Shown in pieces: positions 25,195-36,822 of a DNA stretch of 64,000 nt; positions within the stretch are counted from its first letter, which is position 1; each line of letters starts with the position of its first letter. The position numbers and the translations under genes are program-made. Source of the stretch: Anastrepha obliqua (lineage: Eukaryota > Arthropoda > Insecta > Diptera > Tephritidae); assembly GCF_027943255.1 (NCBI RefSeq), contig NC_072895.1, positions 80,540,001-80,604,000 on the forward strand, in the 5' to 3' direction. Under the pieces are notes generated by a model. The model was not told where the DNA came from, did not search any database, and saw nothing but the letters and a program-made list of their open reading frames with translations.

Positions 25195-26230
25195 CAACAT
25201 GGCAACCTGGCAATAAGCACTTAGTATGGGGCTCCTGTTCCCACTATGGTACTGGTCCAGTAAACTATGTAAAAGAAATCATGTATGCCAAGTTGTACCT
25301 GCAGATAATGGAGTCAACAATGCGACCACATACGGAGTGGTAGCTGCCTCTGAAATGAACGGGTATGCAAGACAACAATGCAAAGCATACCTGCAAGGTG
25401 GCAAGAAATTTCGTTCGCTTTAAGGGGGGGGGGTAGGGTCACAAAATCGAAATTTTTTTTCTTCACTCATCTTATAGTAAATCATTTCAAGAATGTTGTG
25501 TCAAAATTTTAAGTGGATCGGAGCAGAACTCTCAAAGTTATAGCCTTTGTAGGCACTCTACCTCGAATGCGGAGCATCGATAATTTCTCAGAGTCATTTT
25601 TTCAAACGCGTTTTTCCCGAAACGACTTCTTAAAAGTCGGTGCCAATCACAACTCCGAAACTATTCAACCGATTCTTTTCAAATTTGGCACACGTTTTCT
25701 AAATCAAAAATACCTCCCCCCTACACTGTTTTTTTTTATTTTTTTTTTTTTTAGGTTGTTTTTCACTTACAAATATGGCGAAATTTTTCGCCAAAAATGC
25801 TCGTTTTACGTCACCAAAACTACAAAAATGAAAAAAAAATTTTATTAATGTAGGGGGGAGCATTACGTCATACTTTAACTGAAAAATTCGACTTTTTTAG
25901 TTTCAGATGATTCTACGACGAATGCCGATTGGCACCGCAGAGCACCTCTCGAAAAACATATCTCCAAAAAAACTCTGTCATGGGCTTATTTGTCAATATT
26001 TTATTATTAATATTTTTTAAAAACTTATTGAAAAGATGTACAATAACATGCAACTGATTTTATTAAAGTATCTTAAGCCATATTTCTGTAAAAAATTCAA
26101 AAAAAAAAAGTGTTTTTTTTTAGCGCTAAACCCTACCCCCCCCCTTAAACAAGGATGAGCTCAAAAACTGGCTGACTCAGTCACCTGGCCTCAACCCAAT
26201 TCTGTTAAGTTGCATTTTTGATGCGATACG
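25195..26230 (+). pseudogene. Tc1-like transposase relic split by a TTAA element
   Basis: The left part (25200-25419) translates to HLVWGSCSHYGTGPVNYVKE and IMYAKLYLQIMESTMRPHTEW, then AKHTCKVARNFVRF. This is a Tc1-type DDE transposase with the second catalytic region already altered. The right part (26149-26205) continues with DELKNWLTQSPGLNPI, the SPDLNP block with Asp changed to Gly. Removing 25424-26148 rejoins the two halves apart from a one-base frame slip. Confidence 0.72.
25420..26148. mobile_element. TTAA-bounded non-autonomous element, 729 bp
   Basis: The left edge is TTAAGGGGGGGGGGTAGGGT and the right edge is the inverted ACCCTACCCCCCCCCTTAA. The host sequence is a recognisable Tc1-like gene that resumes after the element, so the TTAA duplication can be seen directly. 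The interior is noncoding, with poly-A/T tracts and blocks such as GATTCTACGACGAATGCCGA. Several of these recur in inverse orientation in the element at 31349. No transposase is encoded. Confidence 0.8.
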
Positions 26231-26515
26231 CTGATTACTGATATTTTTAATCACAGTCAAAATGTTTCTTTTCCAACATGAACATAAAACAAAATAAAAA
26301 TCATCGACGAAATCTCGTTCTGATCGTTTTTCTTCGGTGGAAAAACCGATTATGTGCCGTGCTATCATTTTGAACGGTGTTGTTGAAATAAATCCATTCC
26401 CAGGACAATTTTATAAAGTATATTACATGGATACATTAAGCATTACAATTAAATACTCCATTGGGCCTTGCGAAAACAATACGTTTCGGAAAAAAAAACC
26501 GTTCCCGTTTTTTTA

Positions 26516-27444
26516 TATAAAGTGTGGCTAAGTTTCAAGGGCCGGTGTTGATTTTGAATAAAATACAATTTTTTCAAGAAATTATTATCATTTCTTTTTA
26601 TTATATTATGATAATATTGGTATAGTTCAATTACGTATAAAACAAAATATCGGCCAAATGGCTGCCGCGGCCTCGGCGGCACACCTCCATCCGATGGTCA
26701 AAATTTTCGATGACGCTGAGGCATAATTGAGGTTATATGCGGTTAATATGCCGAATTATCTCATCCTTTAGCTCTTGAATTGTTGCTGGCTTATCGACCC
26801 ACACTTTTTCTTTCAAATAATCCCAAAGAAAGAAGACCAACGGTGTCAAATCACATGATCTTGGCGGCCAATTGGCATCGCCGCGACGTGAGATTATTTG
26901 ACCATCACATTTTTTGCGCAAAAGAGCCATTGTTTCGTTAGCTGTGTGACAAGTGGCACCGTCCTGTTGAAACCACATATCGTCCACATCCATATCTTCC
27001 AATTCGGGCCATAAAAAGTTCGTTATCATCTCACGATAGTGAACACTATTCACAGGCCGGTCAGGCAGCCTCATTTTGGAAAAAATACGGCCCAATGATG
27101 CTGCCGGCCCATAAACCGCACCAAACAGTCGCTCTTTGTGGGTGCATTGATTTTTCGGCAATCACTCTTGGATTATCATTCGCCAAAATGCGGTAATTCT
27201 GCTTTCTGACGAATCCACTGAGGGGAAAATGTGCCTCATCACTGAAGATGATTTTCTTCGAAAATTGGTTATTCACTGTTGCCATTTCTTGCCACCATTC
27301 TGACCATTGACGATGCTTGAAATCTTTCCATCCTTCAAATTGAGTTAGTCTGAAATTGAAAAATTTGAAATTAAATGTAGAAAAGAGCGTTTAGGTGCGG
27401 TTCACATTCAACATCGGCCCTTAAAATTTAACCACCCTTTATAA
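26516..27444 (-). mobile_element. rosa-like (DD41D) element, 929 bp, internally deleted
   Basis: Terminal inverted repeats of nearly 40 bp are visible: TATAAAGTGTGGCTAAGTTT at the left edge, and at the right edge, inverted, TATAAAGGGTGGTTAAATTT, continuing with AAGGGCCG. TA dinucleotides lie at the edges. Length is below that expected for an autonomous copy because the N-terminal coding region is missing. Confidence 0.85.
26733..27345 (-). pseudogene. rosa-like DD41D transposase, catalytic Asp lost, frameshift
   Basis: Reading leftward, the fragment starts WKDFKHRQWSEWWQEMATVN and then KKIIFSDEAHF with the first catalytic Asp. PQRATVWCGLWAGSIIGPYF follows. A frameshift near 27061-27080 moves the frame to 27161-26733, which has the second Asp in MWFQQDGATCHTAN and then WPPRSCDLTPLVFFLW. 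The residue 41 positions after the second Asp should be Asp (LTPLDYFLW) but is Val. DD41D spacing defines the rosa group, first described in Ceratitis rosa. The N-terminal DNA-binding domain is missing. Confidence 0.85.
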
Positions 27445-27750
27445 AAAATTCTAAATTTTGCGTGGGGGAATAAGATTAATATGTTAGGGTTATCTTTATG
27501 TGTTATTTGGTTGCTGGCGCCCATGAATCGGCCCAGCTAAGTTGATTTTGCTTTTGCTCACGTGCGAAACTAATATTCTTGTTTACGTACTCTGCATATA
27601 CTCGTACATACATAAATATAATACTATATTTTTCTGTTTTCTATTTTTATCTGTTTTCTTTCAGTTGATATATACCGCATGCCATCTGTAAATACGCATC
27701 GCTTTCATCGCTTCGATCTCCTGTTAAATACTTGTAAATAAATACTCACA
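27445..27750 (+). other. 5' flank and likely 5' UTR exon of the SLC5 gene
   Basis: A good splice acceptor (TTTTCTTTCAG) ends near 27663, 88 bp before the start codon. The translation start is therefore probably in the second transcribed exon, with a noncoding first exon further upstream. No promoter could be identified. Confidence 0.4.
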
Positions 27751-29968
27751 ATGGAGCCTTCCTTTGACGGTTGGGATTTCGCGGTATTAATTATCATCCT
27801 AATCATATCGACGATGATTGGCATCTATTACCGCTATACAGGAGGCAAACAAAAAACAATTAAGGAATACTTATTGGCCGATCAAAGCATGACTACTTTT
27901 CCAGTTGCTGTTAGTTTGATGGCTAGTTTTATGTCATCTATCACGTTATTAGGTGTTTCCAGTGAAAGCTACCAGTTCGGTACTATGTTTTGCATAATCA
28001 ACCTCTCCTACATCATCAGCACACCGATTGCCGCATACTTGTTTTTGCCTGTTTTTTACCGCATGCGAACCATGAGTGTCTATGAATACTTGGAACGACG
28101 ATTCGGTCACTCGACACGTCTCGCTGCTTCAATTGCTTACTCCATACAAATGATTCTTTATATGGGTATTGTTCTCTACGCGCCAGCACTTGCGCTCGAG
28201 GCAGTTACTGGCGTGAGCAAGATAACAGCCATAATGGTTATAGGACTGATTTGCACCTTCTACTCTACCATTGGCGGTCTAAAAGCTGTGCTTATAACTG
28301 ACGTATTTCAATCGCTTTTAATGTTTGCTGCAATTTACTCTGTAATTGTGGTGTCGGCCATTAACGCAGGCGGTCTGGGTCCAATTTGGAAGGTAGCCGG
28401 AGAGAGAGATCGATTCAATTTCACGGATTTCTCTTTGGATCCCACAGTGCGACACACTTGGTGGAGTCTTATTATCGGTGGCATGGTGACATATTTGTCG
28501 TTATACGGTGTCAATCAGGTGCAGGTGCAAAGGTTACTAAGTGTGCGAAATCTGGAAAGCGCGCAATCGGCACTCTGGTGGAATCTGCCTATTTTAAGCC
28601 TACTCAGTTTTAGCACCTTATTTAGTGGACTGGCTATATTCCACTACTACAGAAACTGTGATCCGCTACTGCAAGGAAGAATACAATCAAGAGATCAACT
28701 GATGCCACTGTTCGCCGTGGATACAATGGGTAAATGAGTAGATGAGACACAAGACCTTATTAATATGTTCTCATATTTAAGAAAGTGCATAACACCTCCA
28801 ACAAAAAAAAAAAAAAGAAATACTAATACTAGAAACACTAATACTAATACTAAAAAAATGCATTGAATTAAAAACCTCCATACCCAGAATTTTTCTAAAT
28901 TCAGACTCAAAAGCTTGAAATCTTGATGAAAAAATGTTGATTTTTGTTTTTCATTTTATACAAAGTTTGAAACTTTAAGTTATATGACTTTCACTGTAGT
29001 AGAAACTATATTTTTATAAAAAAAATATATATACATATATAGTCCAAATTTTGCAATACGTGCTACTGTGGTTGTGACCTCCACTGAATGTATTTAAATT
29101 CGTATTTATATTATATTAGCATCCACTTATGCTCAATTTCAACTAACTATGTATGTATGTATGGTTTTCCATTATCTTTGCTTTTGACACAGGTCGATAT
29201 CCTGGTTTGTGCGGACTTTTTGTGTCGGGCATCTTTTCGGCCAGTCTTTCGACTGTTTCATCTGCGGTAAGTTCACTTTCAACTGTCACATTAGAGGATT
29301 ACATCAAACCGTTGTATAAGCGGATTACGAATACCCCACTGCACGAAACAAAATCGACACTGCCAAGTAAAATAATGGCCTGTATTTATGGACTTGTGTG
29401 TATTGGCATGGCGTTCACTGCCGGCTCTATGGGTGGCGTTCTGCAGGCCTCTCTCACGATCTTCGGCATACTGGGTGGACCATTGCTAGCTGTTTTCACT
29501 CTTGGTTTATGCACAACGCGAGCGAATCAACGCGGAGTGCTAGTGGGTCTACTGCTCGGATTGATATTTTCATTTATTATTGGGTTTGGAGGGCCAAAGC
29601 CACCAACACCAACGCTAGACTTCAACGTGGATAGCTGTGTGAGCGCAAACAATAGCACGTTAGTTGCCGAGGCTCTAACGCAGGCCAACAACACCAGCTT
29701 CAATATGGCAACGCAGCAACCGGCCTCAGAAGAGAGTGAAATTGAATATTACTGGTTGTATAGACTTTCGTACTTATGGCTTTCCGTAATTGGGTTTTTA
29801 ATTACAACAACTGCTGGATATGGATTTAGTTCTTTGCTGGAAGCATTGAAATGGGCCGACAACAAGCAAATTTACTTAGATAATCAGCAAATTGATGTTG
29901 ATTTATTCATCCCACCGCTCGCACGCAGATTAAGGAACAATCACACAGAGGAGATGACAAAGCTGTAA
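27751..29968 (+). CDS. SLC5-family sodium/solute symporter (SMVT-like)
   Basis: Two coding exons, 27751-28729 and 29193-29968, join in phase 1 (ATGG then GTCGATATCC) to give 584 residues. The protein is a sodium:solute symporter with many hydrophobic segments. The first helix follows MEPSFDGWDF, and YLLADQSMTTFPVAVSLMAS and SFMSSITLLGVSSE form the region around the second helix. STIGGLKAVLITDVFQ is the signature before TM6, YGVNQVQVQRLLSVR lies in the middle, and PGLCGLFVSGIFSASLSTVS follows with TLEDYIKPLY, typical of the insect group annotated as sodium-dependent multivitamin transporters. NNST and NNTS in a later loop are potential N-glycosylation sites. Length is normal for SLC5 and no lesion is seen. 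The substrate cannot be deduced; multivitamin transport is only the family label. Confidence 0.93.
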
Positions 29969-31348
29969 CTATTTTGAGCTGGCGCTTCAAATTAATTTCC
30001 AATACATAAGAAAGTAGTGAAGTATTTATAAAAAAAAATACTGTAAATTAGTTCACAAGTATAATTGAAATGCTTTATATCCAAAACATCGTTACCTATA
30101 GGAAATCAAACATATTTCTCAGGCGCATAATACGTAACATACACTCTCAGCATAAACACGCTATACATATATGTATACTGTGCATCTGTAGTTTTATTAG
30201 ATGGCGTGAACAATTTCTTTTGTAGCGATAAGGGAAAAGAAATCATTAATTAATAGTTTGCCGGTTGACGTCGGTCTAATATGCGCTCATAGAAAATCAT
30301 TTTTTATGTTTTTAATGTAAAGCAATCTACCTGTAATGCCATACATCTGTGCGCATATACTAAATCTCCTTGAGACAGCCTGAAGATGGCTTTGTAATTT
30401 TTTATAGTGCTCTATTCAGGATGTCCGAGAAGACGGCTGTGAAAGCCCTTTGAAGCTACAAAATTTGTTGTTCGAATGTTTATTTTTTCCTGAAAGTAGC
30501 GATAATGTTCAATACCCTTTGTTGCATTTATTACTGTTAAAAGTGAAAATCATTGAATTGTACATACAAAGATCCCAAATTACAGCCATTTGGGGTATTG
30601 CAGATAATGAATTCACAACATACAATTTTACGTAGTCTTGATGCTTAGCACTTTATTTATTTTTATAATTAGTAAAACAAATTTCTTGTTACTGCTGTGC
30701 ATAATTACTTAAATAAGAGCATTTTTCTTTTATTAGGTTATTAAAATGATATGTAACTTACTTTTAGAATATAATATACACAATCACCTCTGTAATTCAG
30801 TACCTGGCGGTTTGACCAAAGAACTTAAAAGTAAAAAAAATGGTTCAATTGGCTCCGATTTGACCTGCAACTCACCGTTAAACTAGCGTGCTCGATGTGA
30901 ATAAGGTTTTAGCATTTTATGCAGTCACAATTTGATTATAGGCCAGCCTCAATTTCATTTTTAGCATGAGGTACTAGGTTAGAAATCTACTATTACAGAG
31001 GCGTACTGTGCATACCCTTATATGTAAATCTACCTCTGTCTAGTTTTAAATTATATATCCTTTTTTTATCTTAAAATGACATAAAGGGTATTCACAGAAA
31101 CACCTATAATGGAAATGTTGGTTCGCGGTTGGAAAAATGTGTGAAAACGTGTATACAAATAATATAAAAATTTAATTATTATTTATGCCCACAGTGGGCA
31201 TATTTTTTTCGAATATTTTTAGTACCCGTAATTTGCTATCACAAGATTAAAAGTTTTAAACGTGTTACTTAAACCCAAGTCGTTTTTTTAGTAGATATAA
31301 GTGAAATAAATAGATATACACAATATTAAGTTTATATATTCATTTTTT
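29969..31348. other. no gene seen
   Basis: Starts with the 3' flank of the SLC5 gene, then AT-rich sequence. ORFs such as 30450-30635 show no recognisable features. Confidence 0.45.
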
Positions 31349-32090
31349 TTAAGGGGGGGTAAGGGATAAACGCTAAAAAAAACACTTTTTTCATGAATTT
31401 ATTGTAGTGAAACGGTTCAAGTCAGTTTATTAAAAGTTGTTGCATATTATAAAGTAACATTTCAAGAATATTTGATAAAATTTTCATGTAAAAATATTGC
31501 AAAATGAGCGAATGAGAGCACATTTACATAGACGTCTTTTCAAAAATACATTTTGCAGTAGTCAGCATATCTCAGCGTAGAATCATCTGAAATCAAAAAA
31601 ATCGAATAATTTAGTTAAAGTATGAGTTAAACTTCCCCCCAACGTTTATTTTGACGATTTATTTTCATTTTCAGCCATTTGGTAGTCGTTTGAAGTAAAA
31701 AGTGATTTTTGACGAAAAAATGCCGCCATTTTGTAGGTGTAAAACCACCTTAATATAAAAAAAAAATGGCGAAAAAAAAACGTTGGGAGGAGGTTTTTTT
31801 ATATGTAACATATGTGTGCAAAATTTCAAAAGGATCGGTTGAGTAGTTTTCAAATGCCAATGACTACGCACTTTAAAAAAAAAGATTCGAGAAAACCGCG
31901 TTTAAAGTTTGTAACGGACTACGCGCGCAACTGCTGCGCCTCGGCAGATGTTTGAGGCGGCTCGGCTTTATGCTCTATAACTTAAAAAGTTTTGCTCGGA
32001 TTGACTTAAAATTTTAACACGGTATTTTTGAAATGTTTTACTACAATAACATGCAAAAAAAAATCGATTTTTATCCCTTACCCCCCTTAA
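31349..32090. mobile_element. TTAA-bounded non-autonomous element, 742 bp
   Basis: The edges are TTAAGGGGGGGTAAGGGATA and, inverted, TTAAGGGGGGTAAGGGATAA, so the terminal repeats are nearly perfect and start with TTAA. Internal blocks (GTAGAATCATCTGAAAT; AAAGGATCGGTTGAGTAG) match the element at 25420 in reverse orientation, marking the two as members of one family. The interior is noncoding. Confidence 0.8.
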
Positions 32091-33659
32091 TAAAAACATT
32101 ACTACTGAAACTGTTGTTAAAGATACTTAAATGCTTGTATGCACCTATTTATAAAAATTAAATAAATAAAAATTATTTCTAAGAAAATTAATACATAAAA
32201 TAAACTTTTAAAAGTAAGCAGAAAACCAATTTTATTCGTATTGATGTCTTCCATTTTAACAGTAGTCAGGAGCAAGTTATGGCTAAAATAATATTTGTAA
32301 CGATTTAATAATGGTGCTATACCAATAAACGTACCAAAACACTATGCGATCGCTAAAAACTCACAATAATACCTATGCAAGTGTACTCATGGACCTATGT
32401 GCATTAAGGGGGGCCGTTTGCATGTAGACATTTTTTATATTTCTTTTGTAATGGCATAGCAATGAAATGCTGCCTTAATAAAAGTTAATAAAAGTGAAAA
32501 ATATTACCTTCTTAGGATAATGTTTTGAGGTGCTCCCAGCCTAATCAAATTTGAAAAAATAAACGAAGTTTTACACGGCTATTAATAAGCTTTAAATATA
32601 AAAACTTGTTTTGACTGCAGTTCTGAAGTAAACGGAAAATAATAATTTTAATAATAATAATTTAAATATTAAATAATAAAAACCTACATAACTTATCATC
32701 CACAATGCATGCTCACTGTCACTGAAAGCCAGTTGATTCCACCAAATGTAACAACACTAAATAGCGTTACAAGTCACCTTAGACCTTTGAAATCAATGTG
32801 AACACTAGCAACAACAAAAAATTAATGCAAGCGTATTTGTGTATAAATGTAAACATGCATGTATGGCATATGCATACGTAGTTTTGCATAGTAAAAAATA
32901 AAAGTTTGAATTAAATTTTTTGTTTTCAAAATTTAGTAGTGTCTGGGGCTCCTCTTAACATAATAATAGCGAATAATAGTTTACACCCTTATTCCTGTTA
33001 TAGAAAGTCAACTTTCCAAAGCGTACCAGAAGCGATTAAAACAAAAACAAGATCACTTCATCCTAATGTACATGGATACATTCAAAGTGGCTAGTATTTA
33101 ACAAAAAATGTAAAGGAAAATTCGTATTTACATCATGGAAATTATACTATTCTGGAATGTAATGATTAAACACAAATACATATTTAAATATTTATATATG
33201 TGCACTCACATATATTTATTATAAGTAAATAATGTATTTTTAGAATGAGTATTGCTAAAACTTTAAAGTGTAGAGCTAAAAATCTCACACGATAAGCTCT
33301 TTAGGGCTGATTTGAGCGCATGAAAATCTCAAAATGATAATTTTTGAAGCACCTAATATTGTAGTACATTTAAAATATTTGCCAAATATAACCGAATGAC
33401 CTTTTAAATATCCAAAAGTATAACGATGAATTTCATTTTCATTTTGAAGTTAATTTACCATAAGTATACAAATAAAACTCTTTACATAAAGCGGTCCACT
33501 CTCTCTTTACTCATTCGCATCTCTTTGTTTTATTCGCGCTTGACAAATGGTTTATATATACACACATATTTATTTTTAAATATTGTAAATTGAATATCAC
33601 AAAATTAATTTATACATATCTTCGAGTCCAAAAACGTGTGGAAATATTCTTGTGTCTAC
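32091..33659. other. no gene seen
   Basis: AT-rich sequence. A lone TTAAGGGGGG end at 32404-32413 resembles the TTAA elements, but no matching right end was found. Confidence 0.45.
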
Positions 33660-33667
33660 TATTCTAA

Positions 33668-34288
33668 GGGTTGGTGTCGAAATTCTGTATGTACAAAATT
33701 CTAAAAACAAAATTCTGCTTTTTAAAATTCTGCTTTTTTAAAATTCTGCTTTTTTAAAATTCTGCTTTCTAAAATTCTGCTTTCAAAATTCTGTATTACA
33801 AAATTCTGTATTAAAATATAATGTGAACAATGTTAAGGAGGGAATGTAATTATTTAATTTATTATTATTATTATTTTTTATTATTATTCGAGATATTAAA
33901 TAAAAAATAATAATAATAATAATAATAATTTTTTCTTCAGTTTCGATAGAATCCACAGTATTTTTGCGTAGAACTCTTCTAAAAAAAACGAACAGCTGCG
34001 AAGAATTATTAAAAAAAGAAATGAATTAAGTCACACTACATATTTAAAAATAATTCCAAAAATATTGTATATGTATGTATGTATATTTATGGAATAAATG
34101 TTTATTTTGTTACTTCTTGTATGACGAAAATCACAAAACTTGAATTAAGCAGAATTTTTCGCATTAAACATGCAGAATTTTAGAAAGCAGAATTTTAAAA
34201 AGCAGAATTTAAAAAAAGCAGAATTTTTTTGCAATTTACAGAATTTTGTCATCCAGAATTTTGTAATACAGAATAATGACACGCTCCC
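33668..34288. mobile_element. inverted-repeat element with 8-bp target duplication, 621 bp
   Basis: TATTCTAA occurs at 33660-33667 and 34289-34296, immediately outside the element. The ends, GGGTTGGTGTCG and inverted GGGAGCGTGTCA, start an imperfect inverted repeat that continues with ATTCTGTAT and ACAAAATTCTG. Each arm carries about six copies of an AAAATTCTGCTTT-like motif, and the opposite arm has the complement. The middle holds ATT/AAT runs. An 8-bp duplication fits hAT, P or Merlin-type elements; none can be chosen without a transposase. Confidence 0.78.
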
Positions 34289-34296
34289 TATTCTAA

Positions 34297-35204
34297 TATA
34301 AACTGAAATAGAAAAAGAAAGTTCCGAACAAATGATGCAAGTAGGTGGTTGTCAGAGTTGACAGTGGGTAAATATGTACATGTATGTAGTATTTTTATAA
34401 TAAATTTATCAATTTTTGAAAATCCACCTCTTAATCTTGCAAATAAATATTCTGCTAATCGCATTGATTTCTGAAATAATCTGGCCTTGAGTCACAATTA
34501 TTTGCCTTTTTCTAACATTTTTTTAATTCTCACCTCAAAAGATGCGCATAAGCATACATACATACACTGATAATAGCATACATATAAAAATACTACATTT
34601 GCACGATAAGAAACAGCAGGCTTTATCAGCGGTTAGCGAACAAAATCAGCCATCTCATTGATTTTTATTTGTTTCGGAAATGAAAAGCAGTGATGAGCAA
34701 ACGATTGGAAGTAAAACAGAAGGAAAATCCTCAGCATGTGGCAATTGGTTGTTTTAAGTACAAATGCATATGGTTAGTAACGCGTACGTAATATGCGATA
34801 AGCTCTCAATATACGAGTACATGCATATGTACATATCTAACTCGCAAAGTCGCAAAGAAAAAACACCGATTGGGTACCTATTACGATGGCCTTAATGAAA
34901 TGCTTCAGAATTGTTTTAAGTGTTGCTAACTAAAGCGATTAAAATAAATATTTTACTATGAGAAGTGCATGACAGTAAACAGATTACGCTTTAAGCAACC
35001 ATAAATAGAGTATAATAAAAAATTTAATACACATATCTCTCTGCCATACTAACGAATTGGTATTTTTATGGCTAAGTTAGGTCAGTAGCAAACTCTAAAA
35101 ATTATAAGCCTCGCCTACCTCCACTTGCTCGAGATTTTAAGGCTTTATACTGTATTAAAGAGAGATTCTTAAGTTCAATTGAAGAAACTCGTGGAGGTGT
35201 CTTG
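34297..35204. other. no gene seen
   Basis: AT-rich sequence without recognised features. Confidence 0.45.
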
Positions 35205-35206
35205 CC

Positions 35207-36822
35207 ATATTTATTTTTTATTTTATTTATTTATATAAATAGTACATAGTAAGACTAAGGTCTTTTAATAGTACTTCAACAATATTATAAAAAACTGGAA
35301 TGTTTTTAACATACAAGTTTCTTAATCTAAATTTTACACCAGTTCATTTACAAATCAATCCAATATATTTAACTTAACTATAACAATAAGAAGAAAAAAA
35401 GCAGTAGGAAAAGAAGAGAAGGATTAGAGAATGTAAAGAGAAATGTAATACGCTACTTTAATGCAATCAAACACTTTTAAAATAATTATAGACTAGTGCC
35501 CTGAAGTTAGATCTGTTAAGTCCAGCCTTCACAGTGTCGGGTAATGAGTTCCACACTTTAACAGCGTTAATGAAAAATAATCTAGATGATGGTAGGTAAT
35601 TAAATTTTGGAACGATGAATTTGTTGTGTCTGCGAGACCTTATTGGTATCAACTTCTCTGTCAGATAGGGAGGAGACCTGAATAATATAAGTTTGCACAA
35701 AAATATGCAATTCCTAGCAGATAAATAACTATTAAGGCAACAGACTAGTAGCCTTGATCTGAAGGCTGAGATATGGCCATATCTGCCAATCCCATATATG
35801 TACATACCGCGTGGCGTTATTAAATGCCACATTAAGTTTATGGCAAGATGTGGAGTCGAGTTTGCTGTATACCACCTCACAGTAGGTGATGAGAGGCATA
35901 ATTAGCTGTAGAACTAATTTGCGCCTCGTTTTCTCTGGCGTAAATGTTGCGGAGACACTCAGCTTTCGCAATGTAGCGTAAATATTCCCCACAACCCTAT
36001 TTATATGGTCAGCACAGGTAAGTTTTGTGTTAAGAATAAACGCCAAATTTTTTACCTTATCCATAAAGGTAAGGAAACTTGTACCTATCCACAATTTTGG
36101 GATATTGTCAACATGCACAACACTATTACATATAGGTAAGACATATGACTTTGACGCGTTCAGACATAAAGAGTTATCATTAACCCATACAGAAATAGCA
36201 GACAAATCACTGTTTATTTTGAAACATAAATCTTCAACGAGACCAATGCGACTGGACAAGTACAATTGTATATCATCAGCATACGCATGGACATTCACGT
36301 ACTGACAAACGGTAAAAACATCATTGACAAAAAGACTGAATAAAAGTGGACCAAGAATAGACCCTTGCGGAACACCAGTTTGTACGTATCTAGACTGAGA
36401 TGTTAATTTACTGGTCTTGACCTTCTACGTTCTGTCACTAAGGTAGCTGGCCATGAGCTTCACCGCACTGTCTTTGAAGCCGAAATAGTGTTTAAGCTTC
36501 AAACATAATAATTTGTGATTCACTGAGTCAAATGCTTTAGAAAAGTCAAGTAAACAAAGTAGAGTCAAGTCTCCGTTGTCAAAACTAATTCTAATGTCGT
36601 CCATTATTTTAACCATTGCAGTCGAGCAACTGTGACTATGTTTGAAGCCAGATTGTAGTGGAGAGAGTAGACGATTGTTCTGTACAAATGATGAAATTTG
36701 CATGGCCATCAAGTTTTCGCAAACTTTGGAAAATGCGGACAGTATGCTGATAGGTCTATAGTCACCAGCATAAATAGCATTTGTCTTTTTTGCGACTGGG
36801 AAAACTATAGCCTTTTTCCTTA
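35207..36822 (-). pseudogene. CR1-group non-LTR retrotransposon, 5'-truncated
   Basis: The reverse transcriptase reads leftward from about 36822. Blocks in order are GDYRPISILSAFSKVCE, LLSPLQSGFKHSHSCSTAM, LLDFSKAFDSVNHKLL, TGVPQGSILGPLLFSLFVND and HAYADDIQLYL with the intact catalytic YADD. The C-terminal RHNKFIVPKFNYLPSSRLFF and AVKVWNSLPDTV follow. The frame is broken only by a stop at 36425-36427 and a shift near 35815. The stop is at about 35467, and an untranslated tail ends in A/T-rich (AAAT)-like repeats at 35207-35240. The endonuclease and ORF1 are missing. Clade assignment to the CR1/Crack/Daphne group is by remembered resemblance. Confidence 0.82.

Noticed and set aside
29398..29634. 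78-codon plus-strand frame in exon 2 of the SLC5 gene
   Set aside because: Out-of-frame shadow of the transporter coding sequence.
32404..32413. Lone TTAAGGGGGG end
   Set aside because: No matching inverted end within a few kb; insufficient to call an element.
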